Part shown: in pieces, positions 38,401 through 53,400 of the stretch | Layout: every line of letters begins with the position of its first letter | Position numbering within the stretch: the stretch's first letter is position 1 | Assembly: GCF_965363235.1 (NCBI RefSeq) | Contig: NC_134838.1 | Span: 7,197,001-7,261,000, forward strand | Origin: Mytilus galloprovincialis | Lineage: Eukaryota > Mollusca > Bivalvia > Mytilida > Mytilidae | DNA length: 64,000 nucleotides | Direction: 5' to 3' | Translations under genes and position numbers: made by a program | Notes under the pieces: generated by a model | What the model was told of the DNA's origin: nothing | Database searches by the model: none | What the model saw: only the letters and a program-made list of their open reading frames with translations

Positions 38401-41400
38401 CCCGATAAGACAATGTAAAACAATTCAAACGAGAAAACTAACGGCCCTATTGATATAAAAAAAATAACAAAAAACAAATATGTAACACATAAACAAACGA
38501 CAACCACTGAATTACAGGCTCCTGACTTGGGACAGGCACAAATAGTGCAACTATATTATATGATACCTGAATGTAAGCAAATCATATGATATACAGGTGG
38601 AGTCCATTGGGCCACTCTACCTCCTCCTGTTTGATAACTTTGAAACGGATGAGATCCCCACCCCTCAACCATATACATGTACATTCATGTATGTCAGAGA
38701 CTAAATAACTAATCAAATGAAATATAGGGGAAGTCCCTAGGATCACCCCACCCCTCCATGTTTTAGAACTTGGAAACAGTCGAGATCCCCACCCCTTAAC
38801 CATATTTATTCATGTATGGGACAATATATATATAATCAAATGAAATATAGGTGGAGTCCCTGGGGGTCACCCCACCCCTCCTGTTTGAGAACTTGGTAAC
38901 GGTCGAGATCCCCACCCCTAAACCATATATCTTCATGTAGGGGACAATTTAACTAATCAAATGAAATATAGGGGGATTCCCTGCGGGTCACCCCACCCCT
39001 CCTATTTGAAAACTTGGAAACGGTCGAGATCCCCACCCCTAAACCATATATATTCATGTATGGAACAATATAACAAATCATATGAAATATAGGTGGAGTT
39101 CATGGGGCCACTCTTCCCCGTCCAGTTTGAGAATTTGAAAATGGTTGAGATCCCCAATCTTAAACCATACATATACATGTATGGGACAATATAACAAATC
39201 AAAGGAATAATAAGGGGCTCCCTAGGGTCACTGTAAACCCTCCTGTTTGAGAACTTGGAAACATTCGAGATCCTCAACCCTAATCCATATTTATTCATGT
39301 ATGGGACAATATAACTAATCAAATGAAATATAGGGGGATTCCCTGGGGTTCATCCCACCCCTCCTGTTTGAGAACTTGGTAACGGTCAAGATCCCCACCC
39401 CTAAACCATATATTCATGTATGGGACAATATAAAAAATCATATGAAATATAGGTGGAGTTCGTGGGGCCACTCTACCCCTTTCTGTTTGAGTATTTATAA
39501 CGGTCGATTCATGTATGAGAACTAATCAAATGAAATATAGGGAGAGTCCTTAGGGTCACCCTACCCACTCCTGTTTGATAACTTAGAAACAGATGAGATC
39601 CCCACTCCTCAACCATATATATTCAAGTATTGGACAATATAACAAATGAAATGAAGTATAGGGGAAGTCACTAGGATCACCCCACCCCACCTGTTTGAAA
39701 ACTTGATAACGGTTGAGATTCCCACCCCAAACCATATATTGTCGAGCCTGCAACTTTTGTTGCAGACAGCTCGACATAGGGATAGTGATCCGAGGGCTGC
39801 GGCTACGGCGGCGGCGGCGTTAGCTAACTTCTTAATAGCTTTATATTTTAGAAGGTAGGAAACCTGGATGCTTCATACTTTGTTTATAGATGCCTCATGT
39901 TACGAACTTTCCGTCAGTCACATGTCCAATGTCCTTGACCTCATTTTCATGGTTCAGTGACCACTTGAAAAAAAAGTTCAGATTTTTTGTAATGTTAAAT
40001 TCTCTCTTATTATAAGTAATTGGATAACTATATTTGGTATGTGCGTACCTTGCAAGGTCCTCATGCCTGTCAGACAGTTTTCACCTGACCTCAACCTCAT
40101 TTCATGGATCAGTGAACAAGGTTAAGTTTTGGTGGTCAAGTCCATATCTCAGATACTATAAGCAATAGGGCTAGTATATTCGGTGTATGGAAGGACTGTA
40201 AGGTGTACATGTCCAACTGGCAGGTGTCATCTGACCTTGACCTCATTTTCATGGTTCAGTGGTTATAGTTAAGTTTTTATGTTTTGGTCTGTTTTCCTTA
40301 TACTATATGCAATAGGTCTACTATATTTGGTGTATGGAATGATTGTAAGGTGTACATGTCTAGCTGACAGGTGTCATCTGACCTTGACCTCATTTTCATG
40401 GTTCAGTGGTCAAAGTTAAGTTTTTGAGATTTGGTCTATTTTTCTAATACGTTATGCATTAGGTCAACTATATTTGGTGTATGGAAATATTTTATGATCT
40501 ATATGTCTGTTACGCAGGTTTTATTTGACCTTGACCTCATTTTCACGGTCCATTGCTAAGTGTTAAGTGTTTATGTTTTACTCTGTTTTTTTTTAATTTA
40601 TAAGCAATAAGTCAACTATATTTGTTGTATTGAAGAATTATTAGCTGTACATGTCTGCCTGGCATGGTTCATCTGACCTTGACATCATTTTCATGGTTTA
40701 TTGATCCATGTTTCGTTTTCTTGTTAATGTTGAGTTTATGTGACAGTTATAATAAAGCTTTATATTTAGGTCTATCAACATAATATCAATGATTAGTAAA
40801 GAAGGCGAGACATTTCAACGTGTGCACTCTTGTATTCATGTATGGGACAAGATAACACATTAAATGAAATATAAGGGTAGTCCCTAGGGTCACCCAACCC
40901 CCTCTTGTGTGTGTTTTGAGAACTTGTATAAGATTGAAATACCAACTCCTAAACTAAACCATATTCATTCTTGTTTGTCATTTCAAAAAGATTGAATGAC
41001 ATACAATGTCAATCTCATGGGCGTCACATATGCATGTCACTTTGCTAGACCTAACCAATGTGTACTAGACCTTGTCCAATTTCAGGCGACCATGGGAATG
41101 AATAATTATGGGAGCTTTGTTTGGAAGACTTCGTAACAGCATTATGTTACAATCATTTTTTTGATAATTAAAAAATTTTATTGATGGAAAATAATTAGTA
41201 GGTTTAAAGAATTTACCTTAATTATAATTTGAATTATTTCTGGTCCTATAAACATTTTCATATGGCTCATTTTAAAGAAAACATATCTTTCAAGCCCAAG
41301 AATGTTTGACCAACTGTTTTTATAATTACCTGTCATGTTATTCCAAACTCAGAAATCATAGACTTGGGGTGCAGGTGGGGGACATTTACATTTACTATGG

Positions 41401-44400
41401 ACAGGTTAGACAGACCTCACCTTTGATCCCTGCAGTAGTAAACATTTGTCTGATTTGTGTCTCATATCTTTTGTACTGTTGAACACAAACTCAGTTTTCT
41501 TTCCAGGGAAGCAAGTCCATTCATACTTTTACAAGCTCGTACTAAAGTCAACTTGAACTACTAACAGTCAACTAATACCAACGTTAACTATCAACTAGAA
41601 GAACTGCAATCATTGCAAACTTGTATCACTGCAGACTCATGACCATGAAAAAAATATACTTGATATATGCGTTGCTTTTAAAATCTTTGACAAAATATGA
41701 ATTATTTGCCTTAATGAATAATTCATTAAATGAACATAAATGTACAATATATGAATGTTTAATGTTTGTTCTTTTTAAAAATCTTTAAAAAAAAATTGAA
41801 GCAACATTGCAACAGTTTTTGTCGAGCCTGCAACTTTTGTTGCAGAAAGCTCGACATAGGGATAGTGATCCGGTGGCGGCGGCGGCGGCGGTGTTAGCTC
41901 ACTTCTTAAAAGCTTTATATTTTAGAAGATGGAAGACCTGGATGCTTCATACTTTGTATATAGATGCCTCATGTTACGAAGTTTCCGTCAGTCACATGTC
42001 CAATGTCCTTGACCTCATTTTCATGGTTCAGTGACCACTTGAAAAAAAAGTTCAGATTTTTTGTAATGTTGAATTCTCTCTTATTATAAGTAATAGGATA
42101 ACTATATTTGGTATGTGCGTACCTTGCAAGGTCCTCATGCCCGTCAGACAGTTTTCACTTGACCTCGACCTCATTTCATGGATCAGTGAACAAGGTTAAG
42201 TTTTGGTGGTCAAGTCCATATCTCAGATACTATAAGCAATAGGGCTAGTATATTTGGTGTATGGAAGGACTGTAAGGTGTACATGTCCAACTGGCAGGTG
42301 TCATAAATAAGAGAAAATGTCTTACCTTTTCATTCAGATAGATGTTTCTCAATTTGAGATGAAAAAGACAACCACAATTCAAAGCTGCATGAATTGAATA
42401 AATATTTATAGAAAGTGAATTCATGTCAATTTCAGTATTTGGTTTCAAAGATTTGAAGTTATTTTTAATTAGCCATAACAATTCTTTAACTAATGTTATA
42501 ATAAAGTTGGTAGACCTTTTATTTATTAAAATATATTTCAGCATTTGCAACCTACCATACAACCCATTATTTGTAACTTGTAACACAAGTCCAACATTAA
42601 AGTATACCCATGAAGAGAAAATCAGAAATGGTTATTATGTGAACCGTGGTAAACATGGACTTACACAGAAAGATTTTAACATCACTAAAACAGCCAGAGG
42701 GATAAATATTGAGTTAGGACAGAAACTGAAGGTACAAATCATGATAAACAATGTTTAATATGAGTATATAACCAGAAAAAAATCACTATATATCTTCAAA
42801 ATGGTTATTGTCGAGCCTGCAACTTTTGTTGCAGAAAGCTTGACATAGGGATAGTGATCCGGCGGCGGCTACGGCGGCTATGGCGGCGGCGGTGTTAGCT
42901 CACTTCTTAAAAGCTATATATTTTAGAAGGTGGAAGACCTGGATGCTTCATATTTTGTATATAGATGCCTCATGTTACGAAGTTTCCGTCAGTCACATGT
43001 CCAATGTCCTTGACCTCATTTTCATGGTTCAGTGACCACTTGAAAAAAAAGTTCAGAATTTTTGTAACGTTGAATTCTCTCTTATTATAAGTAATAGGAT
43101 AACTATATTTGGTATGTGCGTACCTTGCAAGGTCCTCATGCTCGTCAGACAGTTTTCACTTGACCTCGACCTCATTTCATGGATCAGTGAACAAGGTTAA
43201 GTTTTGGTGGTCAAGTCCATATCTCAGATACTATAAGCAATAGGGCTAGTATATTTGGTGTATGGAAGGACGGGAAGGTGTACATGTCCAACTGGCAGGT
43301 GTCATCTGACCTTGACCTCATTTTCATGGTTCAGTGGTTATAGTTAAGTTTTTGTGTTTTGGTCTGTTTTTCTCATACTCTATGCAATAGGTCTACTATA
43401 TTTGTTGTATGGAATGATTGTAAGGTGTACATGTCTAGCGGGCAGATGTCATCTGACCTTGACCTCATTTTCATGGTTCAGTGGTCAAAGTTAAGTTTTT
43501 AAGTTTTGATCTTTTTATCTAATATTATATGCCAAAGGTCAACTATATTTGGTGTATGGAAATATATTATGATCTATATGTCAGTCCCGCAGGTTTTATT
43601 TGACCATGACCTCAATTGCACGGTTCATTGGACAGTGTTAAGTTTTTGTGTTTTGGTCTATTTTTCTTAAACTATAAGTAATAGGTCAACTATATTTGTT
43701 GTATGGAAGCATTGTTAGCTGTACATGTCTGCCTGGCATGGTTCATCTGACCTTGACCTCATTTTCATGGTTCATTGATCTTTGTTTAACTATCTTGTTT
43801 AATGTTAAGTTTATGTGACAGTTGTAATAACGCTTTATACTTAGGACTATCAACATAATATCAATGATTAGTAAAGAAGGCGAGACATTTCAGTGTGTGC
43901 ACTCTTGTTATATATATTGATTTATAATACAGATGTTTATACATGTAGTCTAATATGAACACAAGAAATACATCTCATTTTCTTTAAAAGTGTTACCATA
44001 CCAAGGCTATGGGAAAAACTTCTGATACCATTTACCATACCAAGGCTATGTGAAAAACTTCTGATACCCTTTACCATAACAAGGCTATGGGAAAAACTTC
44101 TGATACCCTTTACCATACCAAGGCTATGGGAAAAACTTCTGATATCCTTTACCATACCAAGGCTATGGGAAAAACTTCTGATACCATTTACCATACCAAG
44201 GCTATGGGGAAAACTTCTGATACCATTTACCATACCAAGGCTATGGGGAAAACTTCTGATACCATTTACCATACCAAGGCTATGGGAAAAACTTCTGATA
44301 CCATTTACCATATCAAGGCTATGGGGAAAACTTCTGATACCATTTACCATACCAAGGCTATGGGGAAAACTTCTGATACCATTTACCATACCAAGGCTAT

Positions 44401-47400
44401 GGGAAAAACTTCTTATACCGTTTACCATACCAAGGCTATTGGGAAAACTTCTTATACCATTTACCATACCAAGGCTATGGGAAAAACTTCTGATACCATT
44501 TACCATACCAAGGCTATGGGGAAAACTTCTTATACCATTTTCATATTTTGTATTTAACAGAATGAAATACAGTGGAAATATAAAGAAATCGGCAAACTTA
44601 AAAGAAAGTTGTTCAGGGAAAGAAAAATTGAGTCAGAAAAAAAGAAATCGAATATACCAACTACAAAATTGATGGTAAATGGATCTTATGCCAGATTTGG
44701 ATGGTATGTACAGTATTAACTACATGTATTAACAAAGAGATAACAAATGTCATAGGGACAATGCATACTATAAGTCAAAAAGAGACATACAAAACTAGGG
44801 CAAAAAATAACAGACAACTCAAACAAGAGTTTATAAATCTAGGAACAGAAAGCTAAAGACTGAGAAACTGAAAACAGGAGTGATAACCTGATCCTGTTCC
44901 ACATGTGGCACCTGTTGTGTTATTTATAAGACATTTAGTGATATGTCTTGTTCAGTAATGTCATCATCATGGAAGAGACGATCTGACTGTGGCTACTATA
45001 ATTTTAACATAGCTGTGGTTAACTATGTCAAAGATATTTTATTGTGGTCAGCCAACTCATTATTCCATCTGGAAACATTTCAAAGGGATGCTTTGAACTT
45101 ATTTGTACTAAACTTTGACTATAACTTAACATTAAACATCTTAGGTCACCCTATCATATCACCATTTTTCACAAGAGAGTACTTTTTATCAAAACATGTA
45201 AATGTTAAGGAAATTTCATTTTTATGATTTTTCAAATAGGCTTTACCTCATACACTTAGTAGTAAATACAGGTAAATTGTATGTGTACTACAATCAATGG
45301 CAATTGTGCTGCATAAATATCAGTCAAGCTTGCAAAGGATTTCTTAAACCCCTTCATATGTGTTACATCATATCTCATGAAAAACAACTAAATTAGTTGC
45401 ACTTGAGGTACATAATAAGCATAAATGATATAATCCCTCAAGTAGAGCTCTTGAATGTTGTATATATGTTTAGATTAGATTGTTTGTTGTTTCCAAATAT
45501 TTGTCTTTCTATACAATATAATTTCATCTTTTTTATATGTATCTCTTATTGTTATCATAGTAAAAATCTTTAAGTACATGTTTCTTTTGGTTTCAATCAT
45601 TCATCTTGTACAGATATCAGATAGACTGAAGTATGATTTGATCAAGATATTTATTTAATAATAGCCATGTTAACATGTGATTTATTTACAGGTCAATTTC
45701 CTCTGGAGATGTCAACAAAGATGGATGTAAGGATGTTGTTATAGGATCTCCTGGTTACAGCCATGTTAACAACTGGCAGACAGGAAGAATATATATTGTT
45801 TATGGCAGTGGTAAAGATTAATTTTGTGGACTTTTTCTCATCTTCAGGGATGTAAAATCTATTACCATCAACCACTTGGCCTCTATCCTCCAATTTGCAT
45901 TATCTGTTGTCAATGGCAATCATTGATTCCTTACAGGGTCAATGCCCTTCTAAGTCTTTTTTTCACCAAATGTTAGGGAGTTGGTCTATTATCTGAAAAA
46001 AATGAAGTTATTGCTTTCACTTTTTTTTTTGGTCAAAAGAAATGTTTTTTAGGAGATGGTGAACTTTTTGACTTAATTCTGCCTAGTCATCCCAACCACT
46101 CTATCTTGTGATCACATATATTTGTAAAATGGTTATCAGTAAAAATCATTACTTAGTAATAACATATTTCATTTGCATATATAGAAAATAAGACATTTCT
46201 AAGATATTTAGCATTGTTGGAGTTAATATTAATTCAATAACAGAGACATGGTCGACAATTGTTGCACAACAACCAAATAACATAAAAGTCATAGGTATTT
46301 CACTTCTTGAGACATTTTTTGAAACTGAGAAGTTTTAGCTATTCCCTGTAATGTATGATATTTTCTATTTATAGAGCCCAGAACAGATGTGTTTAATACT
46401 GAAGCTATCAATTTGGATGCTCATAAGCTGGAACAGCTAAATGTCACCTTTATAGAAGGTGCTGACAAGGTTAGTAAGTAATGATTTGAGCTGCGCCTGA
46501 TAGAAATCGACCGTATGCAAGTTAACGTATACTTGTACATGAAAAAGACTTTGATTGATTGTGTGGCATTAAAATACGAAATAAATGATGAATGTTGGTC
46601 TATTTAGTAGGGTCATGAAGTTAACCCATATTTCAAACTGTTACATATTAAGACAATGACTGGGTATAGAGTTTTTTTTCAACCTGAAATTAACAGATGT
46701 ATTGATGTTCATTTGCAAATGGTCAATTTCTATCGGACAAAGCTCATTTGATATGTTATAGTTAAAACAAGAAAAGTGGGTGATCTCAGTTGCGCTATAA
46801 GGATGAACAGTTCCTGATAAATTGATAAAAAATATAATTTAAAAAATTATTATTTTTACAGAATTACCAGCATTTGACCCTATCTGGGTCAATTTTAATA
46901 TTTCAAGCTAAAATTTTGGAACATAGATCATATTTGTTGTTATAGGTTGTTAAATTTGAGAGAAAGGTGAAACGTTTATATATTCACACAGTGTTTTCCA
47001 TGTTGAATTATAATTGTAGAAACAGTCCAGATTTGGCACCAGTGTAACTGTTTTAGATATTGATTTGGATGGAGTTGAAGATGTTGTTGTAAGCAGTCCA
47101 TCTTATTGGAATGACAGTCCCCTAGATTATAATGTAAGTTTTAGCAGAAAGTTCAGAAGTCTTTTCAGTGTGGAGTTTTTAGGTCACATGCCGTGAGACC
47201 AAAAAAGTAGTGTGTGTTCATGCCATATGGTAATTTGTCTTATTATTTCAACTTTGAATTATTTTTAATTATGGAATTTGCATAATTTCTTGTGCTTGAA
47301 ATTGTAAATAAATTCCATTCTTATTTGGTATTATAATGTTTTGAGCGCTTCATAAAACTTTCCATACAATGTTTTTTTTAATAGTTTTGTGCATGGCACA

Positions 47401-50400
47401 GTGCATTCTATTGAAAATGTACTATCTTATTTGAAATAGAAAGTCTTGTGCGCTGAACAGAACATTAAAATACAGAATAAAAATGGAATTTATTAAATAT
47501 TTCAAGCACAAGAAATTATTTTCAAATTCCATAATTAAAAATAATTCCAAGTTGAAATAATAGCTTGTTCTAATTATTATGATGTCTGTTTTCAATCATA
47601 TTGTCAAAATGTCTTCTCAGCTGAAACCACTGGCAAATTTTGACCTTAGATTTGGCGATATACCCTTATATTTATGTTGACTTAATCTGTCTTTATTGTT
47701 GCCAACATTTCTGAAATCGTAAAATTAGCAATATTCACAGCACCGACCATAGAGAGAAAGGAATGTTTACTTTTCATTGACTTTAAATGAGGAAGAACAA
47801 GAAAATCCAGTATTAGTCTGGCTAACTCTTTCCTAACTGTAGACTTTAATCTTAGTTTAAAAGGGTTCCCTCTTATTTATTTTTGTCTTTTATACTTATG
47901 TTTGCTAGACCTTATTAAAATATTGATACATTATCTCATTTACAGTTAACTTTATAACTTTCCAGCTACATATTTTTTAATTGTTTTGGCAGGGCTTGGT
48001 ATCAGTTTATCTGGGTCAGTTGAACAAGAGAGAGTACAGTAAACCAGATATTGTCATTACTTGCAAGGTAGCGTCACATGTTTTCAGTTATTTAACAGTT
48101 ATTACATTGAGCTGCTTTTGAATAAAATCTCATACAGTTAATATTCACACTTTTTAAAATATGTTGGTTATTTGAAAAGTAAAAAAAAACAAATTGTTTA
48201 AAGTTTTTATTCCACTTTTTTGTTAAAAGAAAGGCAGGAAGGTCTGCAAAATCTGGTGCAGACTTAATAAAAAGAATGATTCCTTTTTCATAGATTCTGG
48301 TACTGAGAAACAAAGCTTTAAGATCCTTCAGTGTATGAATAATAAGTAAATATTATTTTTAGGTAAAATATTGTAACCTAGGTTATAATTTAAACAAAGT
48401 TGATGTGAACAATGATGGTTTCCCTGACCTACTTATTGGTTCACCATATTATTCAGCTGGATATGAACAAAGTGGAATTGTTGCTGTACTAATGGCTTCC
48501 AAAAACATCAAAGGTGTGGTGTCTTTTATGTTACAGGTTATCTTAGTCTGCATGAAAAGGTTTTCGATGTAGGCATTCCTGGATAATTATTTGAATTTTT
48601 TACTTGACTTTCGGTCTGTGGCTGTCAACATTTTAAAAAGAAACCTTTGAATGGAATATGTCCAAAATTGAACACAATTATCATTGGTATTTTTTCCAAA
48701 TTATGTAGATTATGTTCTTCTAACAGCAAACATTTCCCCTGTTGCAATAGGTTAAAAGTAGCAGTAACACAGCATTTGTTTCCTCATATCTCAAAAAACT
48801 AAGGCAATTAAAGCAAAACTAATATAAGATTTAATGATCAGCCAGATCATGACAACTTATTTTGGGTTATATAAACTTATTGCACCTGAAACGACCAATT
48901 ACTTAAATCAACAATTAAGTTTTTAAAGGAGTAAATGACCTTGAATGATAAATGCCTCTGCTCGATAGAATTTTCCAGCAGTGTTGTAAAGAATATTCTG
49001 GTTTAGTTATCTCTGAAAATTATTTTGATTGAGGTTTCAGGCCCATAGCCAGGAATTCCCAAGGGGGGGGGGGGGGGTATTTGGACTCATGAACTCGACT
49101 TTAACAATCACAATTTGAACAGAACATTGACTTTAACAGTGCTTATTTGGTTTCATCCGAACCCCCCTGGCTACGGGTATGGGTTTTCTACGAAAATATT
49201 TCAAATATGTTGTCAGTGAATTTTGCATTGCAGTTTCTTTTTTCTGATAGCAGGAGCCAAATTACCAAAAATAGCCTTTTGTATAAGTATATTATAAAAT
49301 ATTATCAGTATAATGTTTAACTAAACTTCAAATTAATTCTGGTAATTATATTACTTTGTAGCCAAAAGTGTCTTTGAATTTGAAAAACTACAGACAAAAC
49401 TGTTACCAGAAAAGCAGGTATGTATTGATGTCTCCTCAATTTATTAAAGAGGGGAGGCTAGACATATAGATACTTGGTTAATAGTTGCATCATCAACCTT
49501 GCTTCTTAATAACTGTTATAGGTGCAGTATATTAGGCTATGCTCCTATTCTTGCTTCAATTGAATTTTAAGTTTTCTTATAAGGTGCAATTTAAAACAAG
49601 TACTTATGTTGTACTAATGCCCCCTTAATCATTTTAGTGAATTTGTTAGTATTAAGCTGTGTCAAATGCTATGCTTTACTCATACAGTCTGGAACATATC
49701 TACCATAGTCATTCCAATACACCATTTGTTTTGGATTTGTTTTGTTTGTTAGAATCACCAAAGATATTGTAGAATTCACTACTGTTAATTTAAGAGAATA
49801 GGTCATACATTACAAAATAACTAAAACATTATTTAGGGACACTTTTTAAAGACTTTAGGATCTTTTCATTGCTTTTTTCAATAGATATCTGCTAGATCAG
49901 TCAGCTTACTTTATTTATGGCAAATGTTATGCTATGAAAAAGACATTTAACTACCCTGTAAATAAGTTGCTTTGACTTGTCTTTGTTTTTTAGCAACCTT
50001 ATGCCTGGTTTGGACATAGCATCACATCTAAAGGAAATATGGTAATGGTCAGTTCACCCAATTACAGAAAGTGTTTCTTGTAAGTTATAAGACCTGGTTG
50101 AAATATTATTATAAGGAGAATATGTTTTATATGAAGAAGAGATATGAGAAATAATAAAACATTTTAAAAAGAGTTAAAATGAACACCATAACTAAATACT
50201 ATTACACAGTGTGTTAGTTTTATTGAACGATATACAATGCATTATAGGTGTTGGATATACCTGAATGAGACAGCAACAGAACAACACAAAAATCACAATA
50301 CATCTTAGTTTACAGATTTACCTTTAAAGGGATCTGTTCATCAGAATGAAAGAAAAAAAAAAGTGAAGCAAATAGATTGAAAGATACAATATGTTCATAA

Positions 50401-53400
50401 GATCACTAAATTTTAATTTGACACCATATCATGAATATAGGATAAAGAACTTTATTAAAAGATACTGAAACTGTCTGATCAGTAAGGTTTATTATTCAAA
50501 ACACCCCTAAGTAATGTAGGTTTCTTATACATTTTTGTATTTTAAGTCTTCTATTTCAGATCAAATTGTTCCTACTCTCAGAATGATATACAAGTAATAG
50601 GACAATCTCATATCTTTAGTTTTGACAAGAAACAACCAAATTTAACCCTAACAGGAAGCTCACTATACCAGTCAACAGGTTTCAGCGTAGATATAGGATT
50701 TCCATATGATAAAGAGAACTTAGTTATTGCCTACAGTATACCTGGCAATGATGTTGATGGTAGATTTAACTATTTTACTGAGGACATCTATAGAGCAGGC
50801 AGTGTTGTATTAGTTAATTACACAAGTAAAGATGGAAATATTTTAGCTCAGTTTGATGGCAACAGGAGATATGCCAGATTTGGACATGTTGTTAAGGTTT
50901 GTAGTCATTATGATAGAAATACTGTGAATTCATTAATTATCATAGAATACTGATTTTCATGGATTCCTTGGATATCAGTGAACCAAAAATTTAAATGTTC
51001 AATGAATTTAATATTTTCTATAGGCAAACTTTGACAACCCCAGGAAATCAAATATCCAGGAAAAGATTATTTTTTTGATGAATTTGTGGAATCCTAAAGA
51101 CATGAAAGAGGATTGTCAAAAGCTTTGTATTCTAATTAATATTCTTTGTTAAATTTCATTGCAATTTCCAATTTTCACCAACAAATTAGGTTATTGAGTA
51201 TGAATTCAGTAATGGAATATTCTGTAAAATTTGGTTTCATCATCTTTCATTACTAGTATTTCAGTATTTGGTAAATCTTAACTAATTTCATTTAGTTAAG
51301 TGTTGATCATAGTTTGTATGAAGTCATCAGTTATGAATACCATAGTTTCACATAAAACACTTTTTGAAATAACTAAAATTTTTGATTTAGTGCTGTTTTT
51401 ATCCAAGTTTATCAATTCTAGATTTCTCCTGATTATACCAAACTTGTTCACATTAAGCCACTGTTTTATTTTTGTATCATTGTATTTGAGAGCAGAATCT
51501 AATTAAGGAGCACACATACTACCTATTGTGTAAACTTATTTAATGATTTTCTAATCTTTTCCTTCAGTTTGTTGATTTGAACGGTGATGGTTTTGATGAT
51601 TTGATAATAAGTGAGCCAAATCGAATAAAAGAAAGAAGTGAATGGCAGTACATCAGTAAGTTCTATCAATAATAAAAGATAGATCTGAATGGCAGTACAT
51701 CAGTAAGTTCTATCAATAATAAAAGATAGATCTGAATGGCAGTACATCAGTAAGTTCTATCAATAATAAAAGACAGATCTGAATGGCAGTACATCAGTAA
51801 GTTCTATCAATAATAAAAGATAGAAGTGAATGGCAGTACATCAGTAAGTTCTATCAATAATAAAAGATAGATCTGAATGGCAGTATATCAGTAAGTTCTA
51901 TCAATAATAAAAGATAGATCTGAATGGCAGTACATCAGTAAGTTCTATCAATAATAAAAGATAGAAGTGAATGGCAGTACATCAGTAAGTTCCATCAATT
52001 ATCTTCAAAAGTTTCAGTGAAGAAAAGATATTACCGTATATGAAAATAAGAATGCATATATAGAAAGGACAACTAACACTTTGTTTAAAGAAAAAGACAA
52101 GTACCAGTATATTTAAAACTTAAGAGCAACATAAACTTATATGTACAATCATTTGCTTCTTTTGGGGCACCTGTTTTGTTTCTCATGACAAGAATATCCA
52201 ATGATAATTGCTATTTGGTGACCAGTCATGAACAAGGAAATTCAATATTGTTGCCAAGATAAATGAAGTGCCACTTAAGTGGTGCTTGCATGTCTAAAGC
52301 TTTTGTTGAGATAACAGTGATAAAAAACTCTTGGTCATTTAGAGTATAAACTTGTTTCAATAACAGCAAATTTGACCATTAACCCAGAACTGATCAAGGT
52401 ATGTAATTTTCTTTTAGAAAATGGGAGAATTTATGTGTTTTATGGAGGTAGCCAGATGCCATCAGGAAAAGCCACATTTTCCACAGCCTGTGACCTAGAA
52501 CAGCCATGCCCATCAAATGTGGTAAGGAGACTTACTTGATATGATGTGTTTAATATATATGATAGATGTTGATATAATATGTAAATTTCTATTTGAAAGA
52601 TGAACCAAGCACATTTTATTGAATTGACATCACAAAAACAATTCTGAAGCTCTGTGGGAGGTACAGGTATGGACTATATTTTTCAAGTACCTAAGTACAG
52701 AGTTATATATTCCATGCCTTGTCTTCTATACTATTAAACGAGAAGACCTCATTCTGTGTGTCGCTTCTCTTCCTTCCACGATAAATTAATCATCATGCCT
52801 CTGTGTTCTATAGGTAACATGCATAGTCGCATTTGTCATCCATTCTTATGATTATTCAGATTGAGTTATTTTTGGAGAAAAACGACAAAAAGGAGTCCAG
52901 ATATTGATTCCGTAATCAGACTGACTTTTAGTCATAGATAAGATTTCCGGTTTGAAACCTGCACAAGAACAACCAATCGTATGATAGATAACAAAAATGA
53001 AAAATAAATGAGCCAATCAGAGCGTTCTCCATATCATGGTGTTTAGATTGCAAGAACCATAATTATACCTCCTTAGAACAGGACAATTTTTTTTCGCGTT
53101 TATCTACATGTAAACTACGATTATACTACTTTTATATATAGAGACTCTCTGTATTCTGTCTACTGTTTTCTTTGAAATGTTTACTATTTAAGGGGTCATA
53201 CCAGTTGCATATATGTTAAAATAATTTAAACACCTGGAAACATGAATGTGTCCAAAGTACACGGGTGCCACATCGGCTCTATATTTACTAAGTTTTGAGT
53301 TGATTGGACTTCAACTTCATCAAAAACCACCTCGACCAAAAACTTTAACCTGAAGCGGGACAGACAGACAGACAGACAGACGGACGGACGGACAGACGGA

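Noticed and set aside
41807-42034. 75-codon frame with LLLQKARHRDSDP (also overlaps at other repeat copies)
   Set aside because: It is the start of the GTCGAG dispersed repeat with its GGC run; other copies do not keep the frame.
43937-44557. Long frames of 189 and 156 codons on opposite strands
   Set aside because: Product of a 39-bp tandem repeat in a GPLD1 intron; no splice or domain evidence.
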